Assembly: GCA_015075185.1 (NCBI GenBank)
Contig: JABTUW010000001.1
Coordinates: forward strand, 1,798,001 to 1,862,000
Source: Anaerolineales bacterium
GTDB taxonomy: Bacteria; Chloroflexota; Anaerolineae; 4572-78; J111
DNA: 64,000 nt
Reading direction: 5' to 3'
The notes below the pieces were generated by a model, which did no database searches, had not been told where the DNA came from, and was given only the letters and a program-made list of their open reading frames with translations. The translations under genes and the position numbers were made by a program. Of this stretch, positions 1 through 8,332 are shown one piece after another. The first letter of the stretch is position 1, and the number at the start of each line of letters is the position of its first letter.

Positions 1-2
1 TA

Positions 3-602
3 GATGCCGAAGTGATGGCCGCTACTTTTGACGATCCCGAATCTGACCAAACCCGTGTGGCCGAAATGGCCCTGGCCAAAGCCAAGCGCCTGGTCGAAGG
101 TGGGCGTGATGTGATCATTCTAATGGACTCGCTCACCCGCCTGGCCCGGGCCTACAACCTGGTAGTGCCGCCCAGCGGCCGAACCTTATCCGGCGGTATT
201 GATCCGGCGGCTCTGTACCCGCCCAAGCGTTTCTTTGGCGCGGCTCGCAATATCGAAGAGGGGGGCAGCCTGACCATTATCGCCACCTGCTTGGTAGATA
301 CCGGCAGCCGCATGGACGACGTGATCTATGAAGAGTTCAAAGGGACGGGCAATATGGAAATGCACCTCAGCCGCAAACTGGCCGAACGGCGCTTCTTCCC
401 GGCCATTGATATCGAGCGATCCAGCACCCGCCGCGAAGATTTGTTGCTACCCCCCGAAGACCTGGCCAAAGTTTGGACCCTGCGCCGGATGATTACGGCT
501 GTTGGCGGCGGTCCCGAGGCGACCGAAATGATTCTGGAGCGCCTGCCTAAAACCGATAACAACGCCGAATTTTTAGCCACCCTGAATAAAGAGATTTATT
601 GA
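3..602 (+). CDS. rho: Transcription termination factor Rho, C-terminal part (5' end outside window)
   Basis: Hexameric RNA-dependent ATPase that ends transcription. The frame is open to the left edge, so only about 200 C-terminal residues are present and the true start is outside the window. Visible hallmarks are the Walker B strand [17 protein letters not shown], the loop [20 protein letters not shown], the segment [20 protein letters not shown], the secondary RNA-binding region [19 protein letters not shown], and the arginine segment ending near [10 protein letters not shown]. No internal disruption is seen. A strong hairpin with a T-run follows about 30 bases after the stop. Confidence 0.97.
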   Translation, partial: DAEVMAATFDDPESDQTRVAEMALAKAKRLVEGGRDVIILMDSLTRLARAYNLVVPPSGRTLSGGIDPAALYPPKRFFGAARNIEEGGSLTIIATCLVDTGSRMDDVIYEEFKGTGNMEMHLSRKLAERRFFPAIDIERSSTRREDLLLPPEDLAKVWTLRRMITAVGGGPEATEMILERLPKTDNNAEFLATLNKEIY

Positions 603-631
603 TCTACGGCAGTTGGCTATTTGACATATTG

Positions 632-664
632 AAAGAGGTCCGCTATCATGCGGACCTCTTTTGT
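632..664 (+). terminator. Rho-independent terminator after rho
   Basis: A twelve-base stem beginning AAAGAGGTCCGC pairs perfectly across a six-base loop and runs into TTTTGTGTTT. It is the first structure after the rho stop codon. Confidence 0.85.
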
Positions 665-670
665 GTTTAG

Positions 671-711
671 GCCGATTTTTTAGGCATATCTGCCTAAGCA
701 ATGTTGCTTAG
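671..711. repeat. Two adjacent short palindromes upstream of the LysM/M23 gene
   Basis: Bases 694-711 are a perfect 18-base palindrome, CTAAGCAATGTTGCTTAG. It is preceded at about 683-696 by AGGCA-N4-TGCCT. The pair lies 20-50 bases before the next start codon, so it could be an operator or a dispersed repeat. I cannot tell which from one copy. Confidence 0.5.
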
Positions 712-732
712 AATGCTTGTCATCTAAAGTGT

Positions 733-1935
733 ATGCAGCAACCGCTTAGCAAAAAATATCCCAAGAGCAGTTCTCGAGCAACTCCGCCAGCCCAGACTGT
801 ACCTGATGCCTCTGGCGTATCTAGCCTGGCAGGTCTGGTTAATCCACACCCGTTCAATCTCACGCGGATGGTCGAGATAACTTCCTATTGGCTCAAAAAT
901 TCTGCCAGCAGCGAAGCACTCTTTAGCCGCACCTCGGCTCACCTCATCGTAATTTTGCTGGTAGCCCTGACCCTCGGCGTGGGCAGTATGCAAATTCAGT
1001 TGGGCCGGATTAGCGCGCTGCGACCCTTTCAACAGACCACCCTCATTGATCCTGTTGCAGCGGCTCCCAGCGTTGACGAAGAAACCGGTGCTCCTCTAAC
1101 CTTGCCCAGCCAGTTGAATGATTTCCTGGACGATGTGCTGGTCTCAGCAGCAGTGCCTCACACCATCGTTCCCGAGCGCGCCCGCGAACAGATCTCTACC
1201 TATGAAGTGCAAAGCGGCGACACCATCTACGGTATTGCCGGCAAATTTGGCCTGGACCCGGAAACGATTATGTGGTCGAATCCGGACCTGGAAAAAGCTC
1301 CTGACTTGTTAAGTATCGGCCAGCAGTTAACCATCTTGCCGACTAACGGCGTTTACCATCAAGTCGGCGAAGGCGATACCTTGCAAGGTATTGCCGATAC
1401 CTTTAAGGTAGACCCTTCCGCTATTTTGAATTACTCGCTCAACGAACTCGACCCGGATAACCCGGTGATAACACCGGGGCAGTGGCTGGTGGTGCCGGGT
1501 GGCAGCAAGCCCTTTATTCCCCGGACGGTGGTGGCCTACTACACCGGCGAAATCCCTGAAGGGGCCAGCGAAGGAACCGGCACATTTGCCTGGCCGGCCA
1601 GCGGCACAATATATCAAGGATTCTTCCCCTGGCACCCAGCCATTGACATCGCCGCCTATATCGGCGCACCGGTGCTGGCCGGCGATTCCGGCTACGTTAT
1701 TGTCGCCGGTTGGAGCGATGTCGGCTACGGTTACCATCTCGTCATTGATCACGGCAACGGCTATCAAACCCTATATGCCCACCTCAACTCCATTTACGTG
1801 AACGTGGGCGATAATGTGGCTCAGGGTCAGCAGATCGGTGAGATGGGCAACACCGGCAACGCCACCGGCCCCCATCTTCATTTTGAAATTCGCCAGAACA
1901 CCGTCGTGCGCAACCCGATTGGGATTTTACCGTAG
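733..1935 (+). CDS. Membrane-anchored LysM / M23 (LytM-type) metallopeptidase
   Basis: Probable cell-wall endopeptidase, or a regulator of one. A cytoplasmic N-terminus of about 65 residues is followed by one membrane segment (about 69-86). Two LysM peptidoglycan-binding repeats follow (about 157-200, with the QSGDTIYGIA motif; about 207-255, with EGDTLQGIADTF). A C-terminal M23 domain occupies about 290-400. The zinc ligands are intact: His301 and Asp305 in HPAID, plus HLHFE at 381-385; the YAHL segment is also present. The enzyme is therefore expected to be active outside the membrane. It stands alone between the rho terminator and a convergent gene, with only four bases between its stop and that gene's stop. 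Confidence 0.92.
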   Translation: MQQPLSKKYPKSSSRATPPAQTVPDASGVSSLAGLVNPHPFNLTRMVEITSYWLKNSASSEALFSRTSAHLIVILLVALTLGVGSMQIQLGRISALRPFQQTTLIDPVAAAPSVDEETGAPLTLPSQLNDFLDDVLVSAAVPHTIVPERAREQISTYEVQSGDTIYGIAGKFGLDPETIMWSNPDLEKAPDLLSIGQQLTILPTNGVYHQVGEGDTLQGIADTFKVDPSAILNYSLNELDPDNPVITPGQWLVVPGGSKPFIPRTVVAYYTGEIPEGASEGTGTFAWPASGTIYQGFFPWHPAIDIAAYIGAPVLAGDSGYVIVAGWSDVGYGYHLVIDHGNGYQTLYAHLNSIYVNVGDNVAQGQQIGEMGNTGNATGPHLHFEIRQNTVVRNPIGILP

Positions 1936-1939
1936 GTTT

Positions 1940-3373
1940 TTACACTCCGGCCAATTCTTTCCCCTTTTCTAACATCGTCTTCACCGCCTCTTCACTGCCT
2001 GCCTCAGCATAGACACGCAATAGCGGCTCAGTACCAGAAGGGCGAATCAGCAGCCAGCTATCGTCAGCCAGGTGATACTTGACCCCATCGTAGCTGTCTA
2101 CCTTAATCACACTTTCGCCGGCAAGCTGGGCTGGAGCCAGTTCCACCAGGCGCTTGACCATGTCCTCTTTGGAAATAGGATTTTTTAAGTGAATATCGTG
2201 GCGTTCGTAACAGGTAGGTCCAAAAGTTCGCTGCAAATCAGCAATTAACTCCGTTAGAGAGACGCCGGCCTCGGCCACAATCTCAAGCAGCAGCAAGCCC
2301 ATCAAGATCCCATCGCCTTCGGGAATGTGGCCTTTGATGCTCATGCCGCCGGACTCCTCGCCCCCCAGCAGCACATCGTCATTCAGCATGAGCTGGGCAA
2401 TGCCGTCAAAGCCGACCGGAGTTTCATGCAGAACCAGCCCATATTTTTTGGCCATGCGGTTGAGCAGCAGGGTACTGCTGATAGTTTTGGCAATCGCCCC
2501 GCTCATCTTCCGCTTCTCAACCAGGTAGCGTACCGAGAGGGCCATAATCGTATGAGGATCAACAAAATTGCCTCTTTCGTCAACCGCGCCGATGCGGTCG
2601 GCGTCGCCATCGGTAGCCAGGCCCAAATAGGCATTTTCGGTCTGCACCATACTGATTAACTCGCGGAGGTTTTTACCCAGCGGCTCCGGGTGAATTCCCC
2701 CAAAGCCGGGGTTACGGTCGCTGTGTAGTTCGTGGATTCTTGTATGAGTCCGCGATAAAATTTCTCGGAAGACGCCACGCCCTGCCCCATACATCGAGTC
2801 GACCACTACTTTCAGTTCCCCGTTGGAGATAATATCCATATTAATCAGGTTGGTCGTCAGATGTTCATAATAGGGCCAGGCGGGGTCAAATTTGCGAATC
2901 AAGCCTCGCTCTTCGGCCAGCTTAAAGTCCATCAGGTTGACCCCGTGCGGCTCGTGAACGGAATAGAGTTTTTGGGCAATCGCCTGGGTTTGATGCTTAG
3001 GGGCTGATCCGCCATAAGCGGCTTTAACCTTAAAACCGTTGTAGCGCGGCGGGTTGTGGCTGGCCGTAATCATCACCCCACCGGCTGCTTTTTTGTGAAC
3101 AATATTGTAACTGATAGCCGGGGTGGGGGCGTCGGCGCGGGCCAGGTAAGCAGTAATGCCGTTGGCAGCCATAACCCTGGCTACCTCGGCCGCAAAGCGA
3201 TCCGAGAGGAAGCGGGTATCAAAACCAATCACTATCTCCAGCGGCCCGCCGTCCGATTCAGCGGCATCCAGTAAATAGCTGGCCACGGCCTGGCTCACCA
3301 GCCGCACATTTTCAAAAGTAAAGCTCTCGGCGATAACAGCTCGCCAGCCGTCAGTGCCAAAGCGAATGGTCAT
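1940..3373 (-). CDS. Phosphoglucomutase/phosphomannomutase family protein
   Basis: Alpha-D-phosphohexomutase, which interconverts hexose 1- and 6-phosphates to feed nucleotide-sugar synthesis. All four signature elements are present: the phosphoserine loop TASHNP (Ser105), the metal loop DGDADR, the sugar-recognition loop GEESGG, and the phosphate-binding loop RPSGTEP near the C-terminus. At 477 residues it has the normal length. It is the last of four minus-strand genes (lipoprotein, glycerate kinase, glycosyltransferase, mutase), although 120 bases of repeat-like DNA separate it from the glycosyltransferase. Whether glucose or mannose is the preferred substrate cannot be read from the sequence. 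Confidence 0.93.
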   Translation of the reverse strand: MTIRFGTDGWRAVIAESFTFENVRLVSQAVASYLLDAAESDGGPLEIVIGFDTRFLSDRFAAEVARVMAANGITAYLARADAPTPAISYNIVHKKAAGGVMITASHNPPRYNGFKVKAAYGGSAPKHQTQAIAQKLYSVHEPHGVNLMDFKLAEERGLIRKFDPAWPYYEHLTTNLINMDIISNGELKVVVDSMYGAGRGVFREILSRTHTRIHELHSDRNPGFGGIHPEPLGKNLRELISMVQTENAYLGLATDGDADRIGAVDERGNFVDPHTIMALSVRYLVEKRKMSGAIAKTISSTLLLNRMAKKYGLVLHETPVGFDGIAQLMLNDDVLLGGEESGGMSIKGHIPEGDGILMGLLLLEIVAEAGVSLTELIADLQRTFGPTCYERHDIHLKNPISKEDMVKRLVELAPAQLAGESVIKVDSYDGVKYHLADDSWLLIRPSGTEPLLRVYAEAGSEEAVKTMLEKGKELAGV

Positions 3374-3423
3374 AGGTGAGGTCTCCTCTTAACAGTAGCG
3401 ATAATTTGGTTTCGCAATACGTT

Positions 3424-3502
3424 GTGCGTAAAACGTAACGGCTTATTAATGAAGGTGCATTTCATCGAGAAATCTCAGACTTCACGTTTTTCGTTTCAGA
3501 CA
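3424..3502. repeat. Intergenic imperfect inverted repeat (GCGTAAAACGTAAC word)
   Basis: The gap holds CGTAAAACGT on the left and ACGTTTTTCG on the right, which are near-complementary. The word TGCGTAAAACGTAA recurs in slightly altered form near 40581-40600, upstream of recR's neighbour. It is one of many short dispersed words in this window. Confidence 0.45.
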
Positions 3503-4821
3503 GATTGGTAGGCCTGCCAGCGGTCCTTCAAATAGGATCGGGTTTCTTCAAACTCGACGGCCTGAGCAGCAACGGTGCCTTCATAGCCCACTACCGACAA
3601 GCCGGCCACTTCTTGGCCAAATGCAGCCAGGCGGCCCTGGTAAAGCGGCCAGAATGAACTCACAACCTGGCTCGGGTCACACTCCCCCTTGTTAAAAACA
3701 ACGGCAAAGTCATACACAATCCGCGACCACAAATCAGCCGGGAAATAAAAGCGATCGGGAGGAAGGGCAGCTAAAGCTTCAATCGAAACCAGATTTGCCG
3801 GGGTCAATATCTGCTGCCACAACAGCCGGTACTCCATCCAGCCGAGGGCCAGCTCGTCCAGCAGGGGCGCCGGATCTACTTCAGATGGGGAAGGGGAGCT
3901 GGCTATAGAGGAGGATAGAGGGGAAACAAATTGGGTCAATGTCGAGAGAGAGGCAAACGCAGACACGTCGAGCCAGTGCTGCCGGTAATCATAAACCAGG
4001 CGCAGCATGGCGCTGACCACCGTTTGAAATTGAGTTTGCCACTGCGCCGCCTGGCGTTGGATCGCTCTTTGCTCGGCCTGGCGGGTAGGAGCAGAAGGCA
4101 AGACAGGAAATAACTGTTTTTCACCCAAAGCTGACTGGGCCACCCGCCAGGGGCCTAAAACCGCATAGGTAGCCAACCAGGGGGGCAGGCCAAACGTCGC
4201 CGCCTCGGTTTCCCAAATATCTTCGTCAAGGATCGCTGCGGCCAGGCGCGGGGAGAGAGCAAAATCAGGCGCGGCAGGATGGCGCACACTCCGGCCCCAT
4301 AAAGCCCGAAAGAGCGGGTAGACAATCAAATCGCTTAAAGCGCCGTAGGGCAAAGACCAGCGATAGCGTGAGGTAACCAGATCGGCCTTATCTTCCAGAA
4401 TCAAGTGGGCCAGCCCGGCCAGCCAATTGGGGGCGATGGTCCGCGTCTGGCCGTCCAAAATCACGATGGCTTTGGCATCCAGGGCCAGGGCTGCATCGAG
4501 GATGGCGGCAGTGGCGCTGCCCTGCCCCAGCAAGCCTCCATACCGGCTCGTAACCACCGTATCCCTGGAGCCATTGCTGGCTGCTTGGGCGGCAACCGCC
4601 CGGCGCGTCGCCGCTTCATGGCCGGCATCTGCATTGATCAGGACTGTCCGCAGGGCCGGGTAATAGTGGTGGGCGCCTGCCAGGGCGGCGCGGGCGACAT
4701 AGGCCGCAGCCGGCGCATTTTTGAAAGTCGGCAAACCAATCACCAGATCAGCTTCACCGATATTTTTCAGTTGGCGCTGCCCTCTGGGGCGCAGAATCGA
4801 ATGGTACATACTAACAGTCAA
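3496..4821 (-). CDS. Diverged GT-A (GT2/GpgS-MGS-like) glycosyltransferase homologue
   Basis: The N-terminal segment ADLVIGLPTFKNAPAAAYVA, the INADAGHE strand, and the later blocks YPLFRALWG and WETEAATFGLPPWLAT match the layout of GT-A enzymes related to glucosyl- and mannosyl-glycerate synthases. In that family the usual metal motif is D-S-D; here the position reads ILDGQTRTIAPNW (about residues 120-132). The following P-I-G-G-D-F block reads HPAAPDFA. Activity may therefore be lost or altered. The middle of the protein (around FVSPLSSSIASSPSPS) is low-complexity and may contain repeat-derived sequence. It lies downstream of glycerate 2-kinase, so a link to glycerate-based solutes is possible but is only inference. 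Confidence 0.6.
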   Translation of the reverse strand: MTVSMYHSILRPRGQRQLKNIGEADLVIGLPTFKNAPAAAYVARAALAGAHHYYPALRTVLINADAGHEAATRRAVAAQAASNGSRDTVVTSRYGGLLGQGSATAAILDAALALDAKAIVILDGQTRTIAPNWLAGLAHLILEDKADLVTSRYRWSLPYGALSDLIVYPLFRALWGRSVRHPAAPDFALSPRLAAAILDEDIWETEAATFGLPPWLATYAVLGPWRVAQSALGEKQLFPVLPSAPTRQAEQRAIQRQAAQWQTQFQTVVSAMLRLVYDYRQHWLDVSAFASLSTLTQFVSPLSSSIASSPSPSEVDPAPLLDELALGWMEYRLLWQQILTPANLVSIEALAALPPDRFYFPADLWSRIVYDFAVVFNKGECDPSQVVSSFWPLYQGRLAAFGQEVAGLSVVGYEGTVAAQAVEFEETRSYLKDRWQAYQSV

Positions 4822-4892
4822 TGGTTAATTGTCAATGATCAATGGTCAATGATCGGTTCTGTTATCTGTCACCTGCAACTTGTAACCTGTAT
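4814..4892. repeat. Short tandem-like AT-rich repeat words
   Basis: The gap between glycosyltransferase and glycerate kinase consists of near-repeats of AATGGTCAATGATC followed by CTGTCACCTGCAAC / TTGTAACCTGTATTC. The bases look like degenerate tandem copies rather than a promoter. Confidence 0.5.
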
Positions 4893-4898
4893 TCTACC

Positions 4899-6263
4899 TC
4901 ACCAGGCCAAAATAAAAGTTAGGTCGTTGACATTGGTGTTGGTTGGCCCGGTTAGAATCAGGTCATCCAGGGCGGCAAAGAAATTATACGCATCGTTGCG
5001 CTGCAGATACTCTACGGGCGCTAAACCTATAGCTTGTGCTCGGCCAACGGTTTGGCCGTCGGCAAAAGCGCCGGCGGCATCGGTCGGGCCGTCGCTGCCA
5101 TCGGTGCCGAAACAGGTGATCAAGAGGTTGGACCAACCAGCCAGAGCCAGGGCTGCGGCCAAGGCCATTTCTTGATTACGTCCCCCGCGACCATGCCCTT
5201 GGAGAGTCACCGTCGTTTCGCCACCCAGGACCAAGCAAGCGGGACGTGGGAGGGGGCCTTCGTCGCGGGCCAGCCCTTTGGCCAGAGCGGCGATAACTTT
5301 GCCAACCTCTCGCGCTTCACCTTCTAAAAAAGTGGTTAATAAACGGGCCTCAAATCCAGCCTGCTGGGCCGCCTTAACTGCCGCCTGTGCTGCCAGCCGA
5401 TTACTGCCAATGATAATATTGTGAACCCGTTCGAAAATCAAGTCACCCGGTTTGGGGGTGTCAGATACTTCAGCGGCAAGACCCGCTCGAAGCCGCCGGA
5501 TGACTGCCTCAGGCAACGTACGCTGAAGCTGAAATTGTTCCACAATGGCCCAGGCATCGGCAAAGGTTGTGGGGTCGGGCACGGTCGGTCCGGAGGCAAT
5601 CACTTCCAACGGGTCACCGACCACATCCGACAGGATCAGGGCGTAAACGCTGGCTGGAGCAGCTATTTGAGCCAGCCGCCCGCCTTTGACAGCGGACAGA
5701 TGTTTGCGGAGGGTATTGACCTGGTTGATGGTCGCTCCCGCCGCCAGGAGAGCTGTGGTGGCGGCTTGCAGATCGCTCAAGGTCAGCGGCTCTGCTGGGA
5801 GGGTCAGCAGGGCAGACCCGCCGCCTGAAATCAGGCAAATAATGGTATCGTCCGGCCCGGTTTCCTGGAGCAGGCTCACTATTTCTTGGGCTGCCCGCAA
5901 ACCGGCCTCATCTGGAACGGGGTGTCCGGCCTCAACAATGTGGATTTTCGACTGCCCTTTTGGGCGTGGATTTTCGATTTTCGATTTTTCGGAAACGTAG
6001 CCATACTTGACGATGACATGACCGGTGGTAATTTGGTCGCCAAAAATTTCCTCAATCGCTTCGGCCATGGGCGCCCCGGCTTTGCCGGCCCCAACCACGA
6101 TGAGCTGGCCCGGTGTTGTCTTGATCTGGCTGACGAGATCAGGCCGGCTGTCAAAGTAATTTTTGACGGCCGCCGCCGGCTCTACTGCTTCCAGCGCGGC
6201 TCGGATCATTTGCCAGGCAACCTGACGGAGGTCACCAGAGAGAGCAGATGGGAGCGTATTCAT
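4899..6263 (-). CDS. Glycerate 2-kinase (MOFRL / DUF4147 family)
   Basis: Phosphorylates D-glycerate at C2 using ATP, yielding 2-phosphoglycerate. The N-terminal DUF4147 region contains VGAGKAGAPMAEA (about 57-69, with the conserved Lys61), EAGHPVPDEAG (111-121), the Ser/Gly loop LISGGGSALL, and the LRKHLSAVKGG helix. The C-terminal MOFRL domain contains LVLGGETTV, GRGGRNQEMALA and FGTDGSDGPTDAAGA. Its start overlaps the stop of the upstream lipoprotein gene by four bases (ATGA), indicating translational coupling. Residues about 90-108 carry extra Lys/Ser-rich sequence encoded by TCGAAAATC tandem repeats that homologues should lack. Confidence 0.9.
   Translation of the reverse strand: MNTLPSALSGDLRQVAWQMIRAALEAVEPAAAVKNYFDSRPDLVSQIKTTPGQLIVVGAGKAGAPMAEAIEEIFGDQITTGHVIVKYGYVSEKSKIENPRPKGQSKIHIVEAGHPVPDEAGLRAAQEIVSLLQETGPDDTIICLISGGGSALLTLPAEPLTLSDLQAATTALLAAGATINQVNTLRKHLSAVKGGRLAQIAAPASVYALILSDVVGDPLEVIASGPTVPDPTTFADAWAIVEQFQLQRTLPEAVIRRLRAGLAAEVSDTPKPGDLIFERVHNIIIGSNRLAAQAAVKAAQQAGFEARLLTTFLEGEAREVGKVIAALAKGLARDEGPLPRPACLVLGGETTVTLQGHGRGGRNQEMALAAALALAGWSNLLITCFGTDGSDGPTDAAGAFADGQTVGRAQAIGLAPVEYLQRNDAYNFFAALDDLILTGPTNTNVNDLTFILAW
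5940..5996 (-). repeat. TCGAAAATC tandem repeat inside the glycerate kinase gene
   Basis: On the coding strand TCGAAAATC occurs three times within about 50 bases, twice as the longer word TCGAAAATCCAC. The stretch encodes residues about 90-108, between two conserved blocks of the enzyme, and keeps the reading frame. Confidence 0.65.
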
Positions 6264-7627
6264 GGCGTTAAAGCATCCACAGCCGTGGCGGTGGCTTCAT
6301 CAGGGGTAGCCTCGCCCCGAATTACCTGCTCGACAGCTTGCTGAAGAATCCGGCCCAATTGATCGTAACCGGAGAAACCGGGCTGCGGTTGGGCCGAATT
6401 CAGTTGCTCGGTCAAAAAAGCCCAATAGGGATCATCGCCGGCCAACTGCTGAAAGGCGCTGTCCCTGGAAGGGATAGATTTGTTCAGGTTGTTCCAGGTG
6501 GCATTGTTGCTAGTTGATAAAAACCACTCGATCAAACGCAAAGCTGCTCGCTGCCGATTAATATCATCAGTAATCAAAACCAGAGTCCAACCGTGAGTAA
6601 CCGCGACCGGAGTATCCTTCTCCGCCTGGACGGGGATGGCGGCAAAGGTCGAATTGTTGAACGAGTCCCGATCGGTCAGGTATTGGCGGACAGTAACGTG
6701 GGTCAGCCCTGCCTTACCTTCCAGGTAGGTCGGCCAGAGTTCTTCGGTCGTAGCCACTTCTAAGAGGGTTGAGTCAATTACGTCGTTCTCAAGCGCCTGC
6801 TGATAGAAGGTCAGCACATTCCGCAAAACCCGGTCGTCAATTTTAAGCGTCCCTTGATCGGTGTGGAAGACGCCGCCCGCCGAAAAGTATTGGGACAGAG
6901 TGGTGTCGTTGACCAAGCCGTTGGTCCCTTTAGCCGGAAAAAGGTAGCGGGTATTACTGCTCAAAACAGTACTCCAGAGCATGGGCGCCGCCGTAAAAAC
7001 CCTGGTATTGTAAACCAGATGTTCCATTTCCAGACTCAAAGGGACACCCACCAGGCGCTGGTCAATCGTGCCCATTTTGCGGGCGGCGGGAAGTAAATCC
7101 TGGACAATGGACCGGTCCAGCCGGTTATCAAGCGTTTGCAACAAACCAGCAGCATCGGCTTGATTGAGGTCCGTAGCATTCATAATCACTACATCCGGCA
7201 AAATGGAAGGAGCTACTTCTCTGGCTGTTCTTAGAAAATCCAGGACGCCGCCCTTACCACTCGGTTTTTTCAGCAGGAGTTCAACTTGAATATTAGGATT
7301 ATTAGCCTCAAACGTGTTCAGGCTGTTGGTCATAAAGTTGCCTGATTCGCCCGCAGCTTTAGGCGAAATAGCTTCAACGGTCCAAAAAGTGAGGGTCAAG
7401 GTTCCGCTTTCCGGGGTTGTCGTAGCGGTGATAGCCGGCCCTGCTTCTACAGGGGGAGTACTAACGCGCTGAAATGTAGCGGTTGTTTGAACAGGTGCTT
7501 GAGTTTGACTCACCTGGCCGGCAGAGCCAGCCATTTGACAGCCAGGGGCAATAATTAAAGTAAGACCGGTAGTCAGGGGGATAAACCAGCCCAACCAGCG
7601 AATAAAGTAATGATACAATAAATTCAT
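6260..7627 (-). CDS. Extracellular solute-binding lipoprotein (ABC family 1)
   Basis: The start is placed at the ATG that directly precedes a signal peptide (hydrophobic LGWFIPLTTGLTLIIA) ending in a lipobox-like PGC; an alternative start lies nine codons upstream. After a Thr/Pro-rich linker the body (about residues 65-455) resembles sugar-type family 1 binding proteins, with LTLTFWTVEAISP near the start and ATWNNLNKSIPSRDSAF toward the C-terminus. No permease or ATPase gene is adjacent. The nearest ATPase of the matching type is 53 kb away at 60029. The gene overlaps glycerate kinase by ATGA, so they are probably one transcript. Confidence 0.8.
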   Translation of the reverse strand: MNLLYHYFIRWLGWFIPLTTGLTLIIAPGCQMAGSAGQVSQTQAPVQTTATFQRVSTPPVEAGPAITATTTPESGTLTLTFWTVEAISPKAAGESGNFMTNSLNTFEANNPNIQVELLLKKPSGKGGVLDFLRTAREVAPSILPDVVIMNATDLNQADAAGLLQTLDNRLDRSIVQDLLPAARKMGTIDQRLVGVPLSLEMEHLVYNTRVFTAAPMLWSTVLSSNTRYLFPAKGTNGLVNDTTLSQYFSAGGVFHTDQGTLKIDDRVLRNVLTFYQQALENDVIDSTLLEVATTEELWPTYLEGKAGLTHVTVRQYLTDRDSFNNSTFAAIPVQAEKDTPVAVTHGWTLVLITDDINRQRAALRLIEWFLSTSNNATWNNLNKSIPSRDSAFQQLAGDDPYWAFLTEQLNSAQPQPGFSGYDQLGRILQQAVEQVIRGEATPDEATATAVDALTP

Positions 7628-7687
7628 CTCGATTCTCACTATAAGCGTTATCAAAAAACTGCCACCGTATTATACCACAAAAGAGCT

Positions 7688-7716
7688 TTGCTGATTCTAC
7701 GGGGTTCTGCTAGAAT
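7688..7716 (+). promoter_or_regulatory. Sigma-70-type promoter for apt
   Basis: TTGCTG, then 17 bases, then TAGAAT, with TG one base before the -10 hexamer (extended -10). It sits 40 bases before the apt start, which has the Shine-Dalgarno sequence GGAGGGG. Confidence 0.6.
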
Positions 7717-7755
7717 GGGCTTGCAGCTTAAATTTAGCAGGAGGGGAGCAATTTA

Positions 7756-8274
7756 ATGGATTTAGCAGCGACCATTCGGAGCGTGCCGGATTTTCCCATC
7801 GCGGGCATCTTATTTTACGACATTACGACATTGCTAAAAGATCCGGCTGCTCTCAAAGAGAGCATAGATCGTTTAACCGCACAGTATCAATCCGCCGGGG
7901 TGGATGTGGTGGTTGGGATTGAGTCCCGAGGCTTTATCTTCGGTATTCCCTTAGCTTACAACCTGGGGGTCGGCTTTGTGCCGGTGCGGAAGCCGGGCAA
8001 ACTCCCCGCAGCAACTCTCTCCGAAAGTTATGCCCTGGAATACGGAGTAAATACCCTGGAAATCCACGAGGATGCTATTACCAAGGGCCAAAAAGTTTTG
8101 GTGGTGGACGATCTGCTGGCCACGGGCGGCACGGCCAAGGCTACATGTAACCTGGTCGAAAAACTGGGTGGAGAAGTGGTCGGTCTGGCCTTTGCCATCG
8201 AGTTGACTTTTTTGAAGGGTCGTGAAATTTTAAAAGGTTACGAAGTTTACTCTTTGCTCCAATACGACCAATAA
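7756..8274 (+). CDS. apt: Adenine phosphoribosyltransferase
   Basis: Purine salvage enzyme: adenine plus PRPP gives AMP and pyrophosphate, in the cytosol. The 172-residue length is typical. The N-terminal [20 protein letters not shown] and the PRPP loop [14 protein letters not shown] (about 115-128) are clear, and [10 protein letters not shown] matches the family's adenine-site region. The start follows a good Shine-Dalgarno sequence (AGGAGGGGAGCAATTTAATG). It is a single-gene unit with its own promoter and converges on glgB. Confidence 0.96.
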   Translation: MDLAATIRSVPDFPIAGILFYDITTLLKDPAALKESIDRLTAQYQSAGVDVVVGIESRGFIFGIPLAYNLGVGFVPVRKPGKLPAATLSESYALEYGVNTLEIHEDAITKGQKVLVVDDLLATGGTAKATCNLVEKLGGEVVGLAFAIELTFLKGREILKGYEVYSLLQYDQ

Positions 8275-8332
8275 ACGACCCCTCCCTTCACTTCCCCTAA
8301 GAGGGGGAAGGTTAGGATGAGGGTCACGGTCA

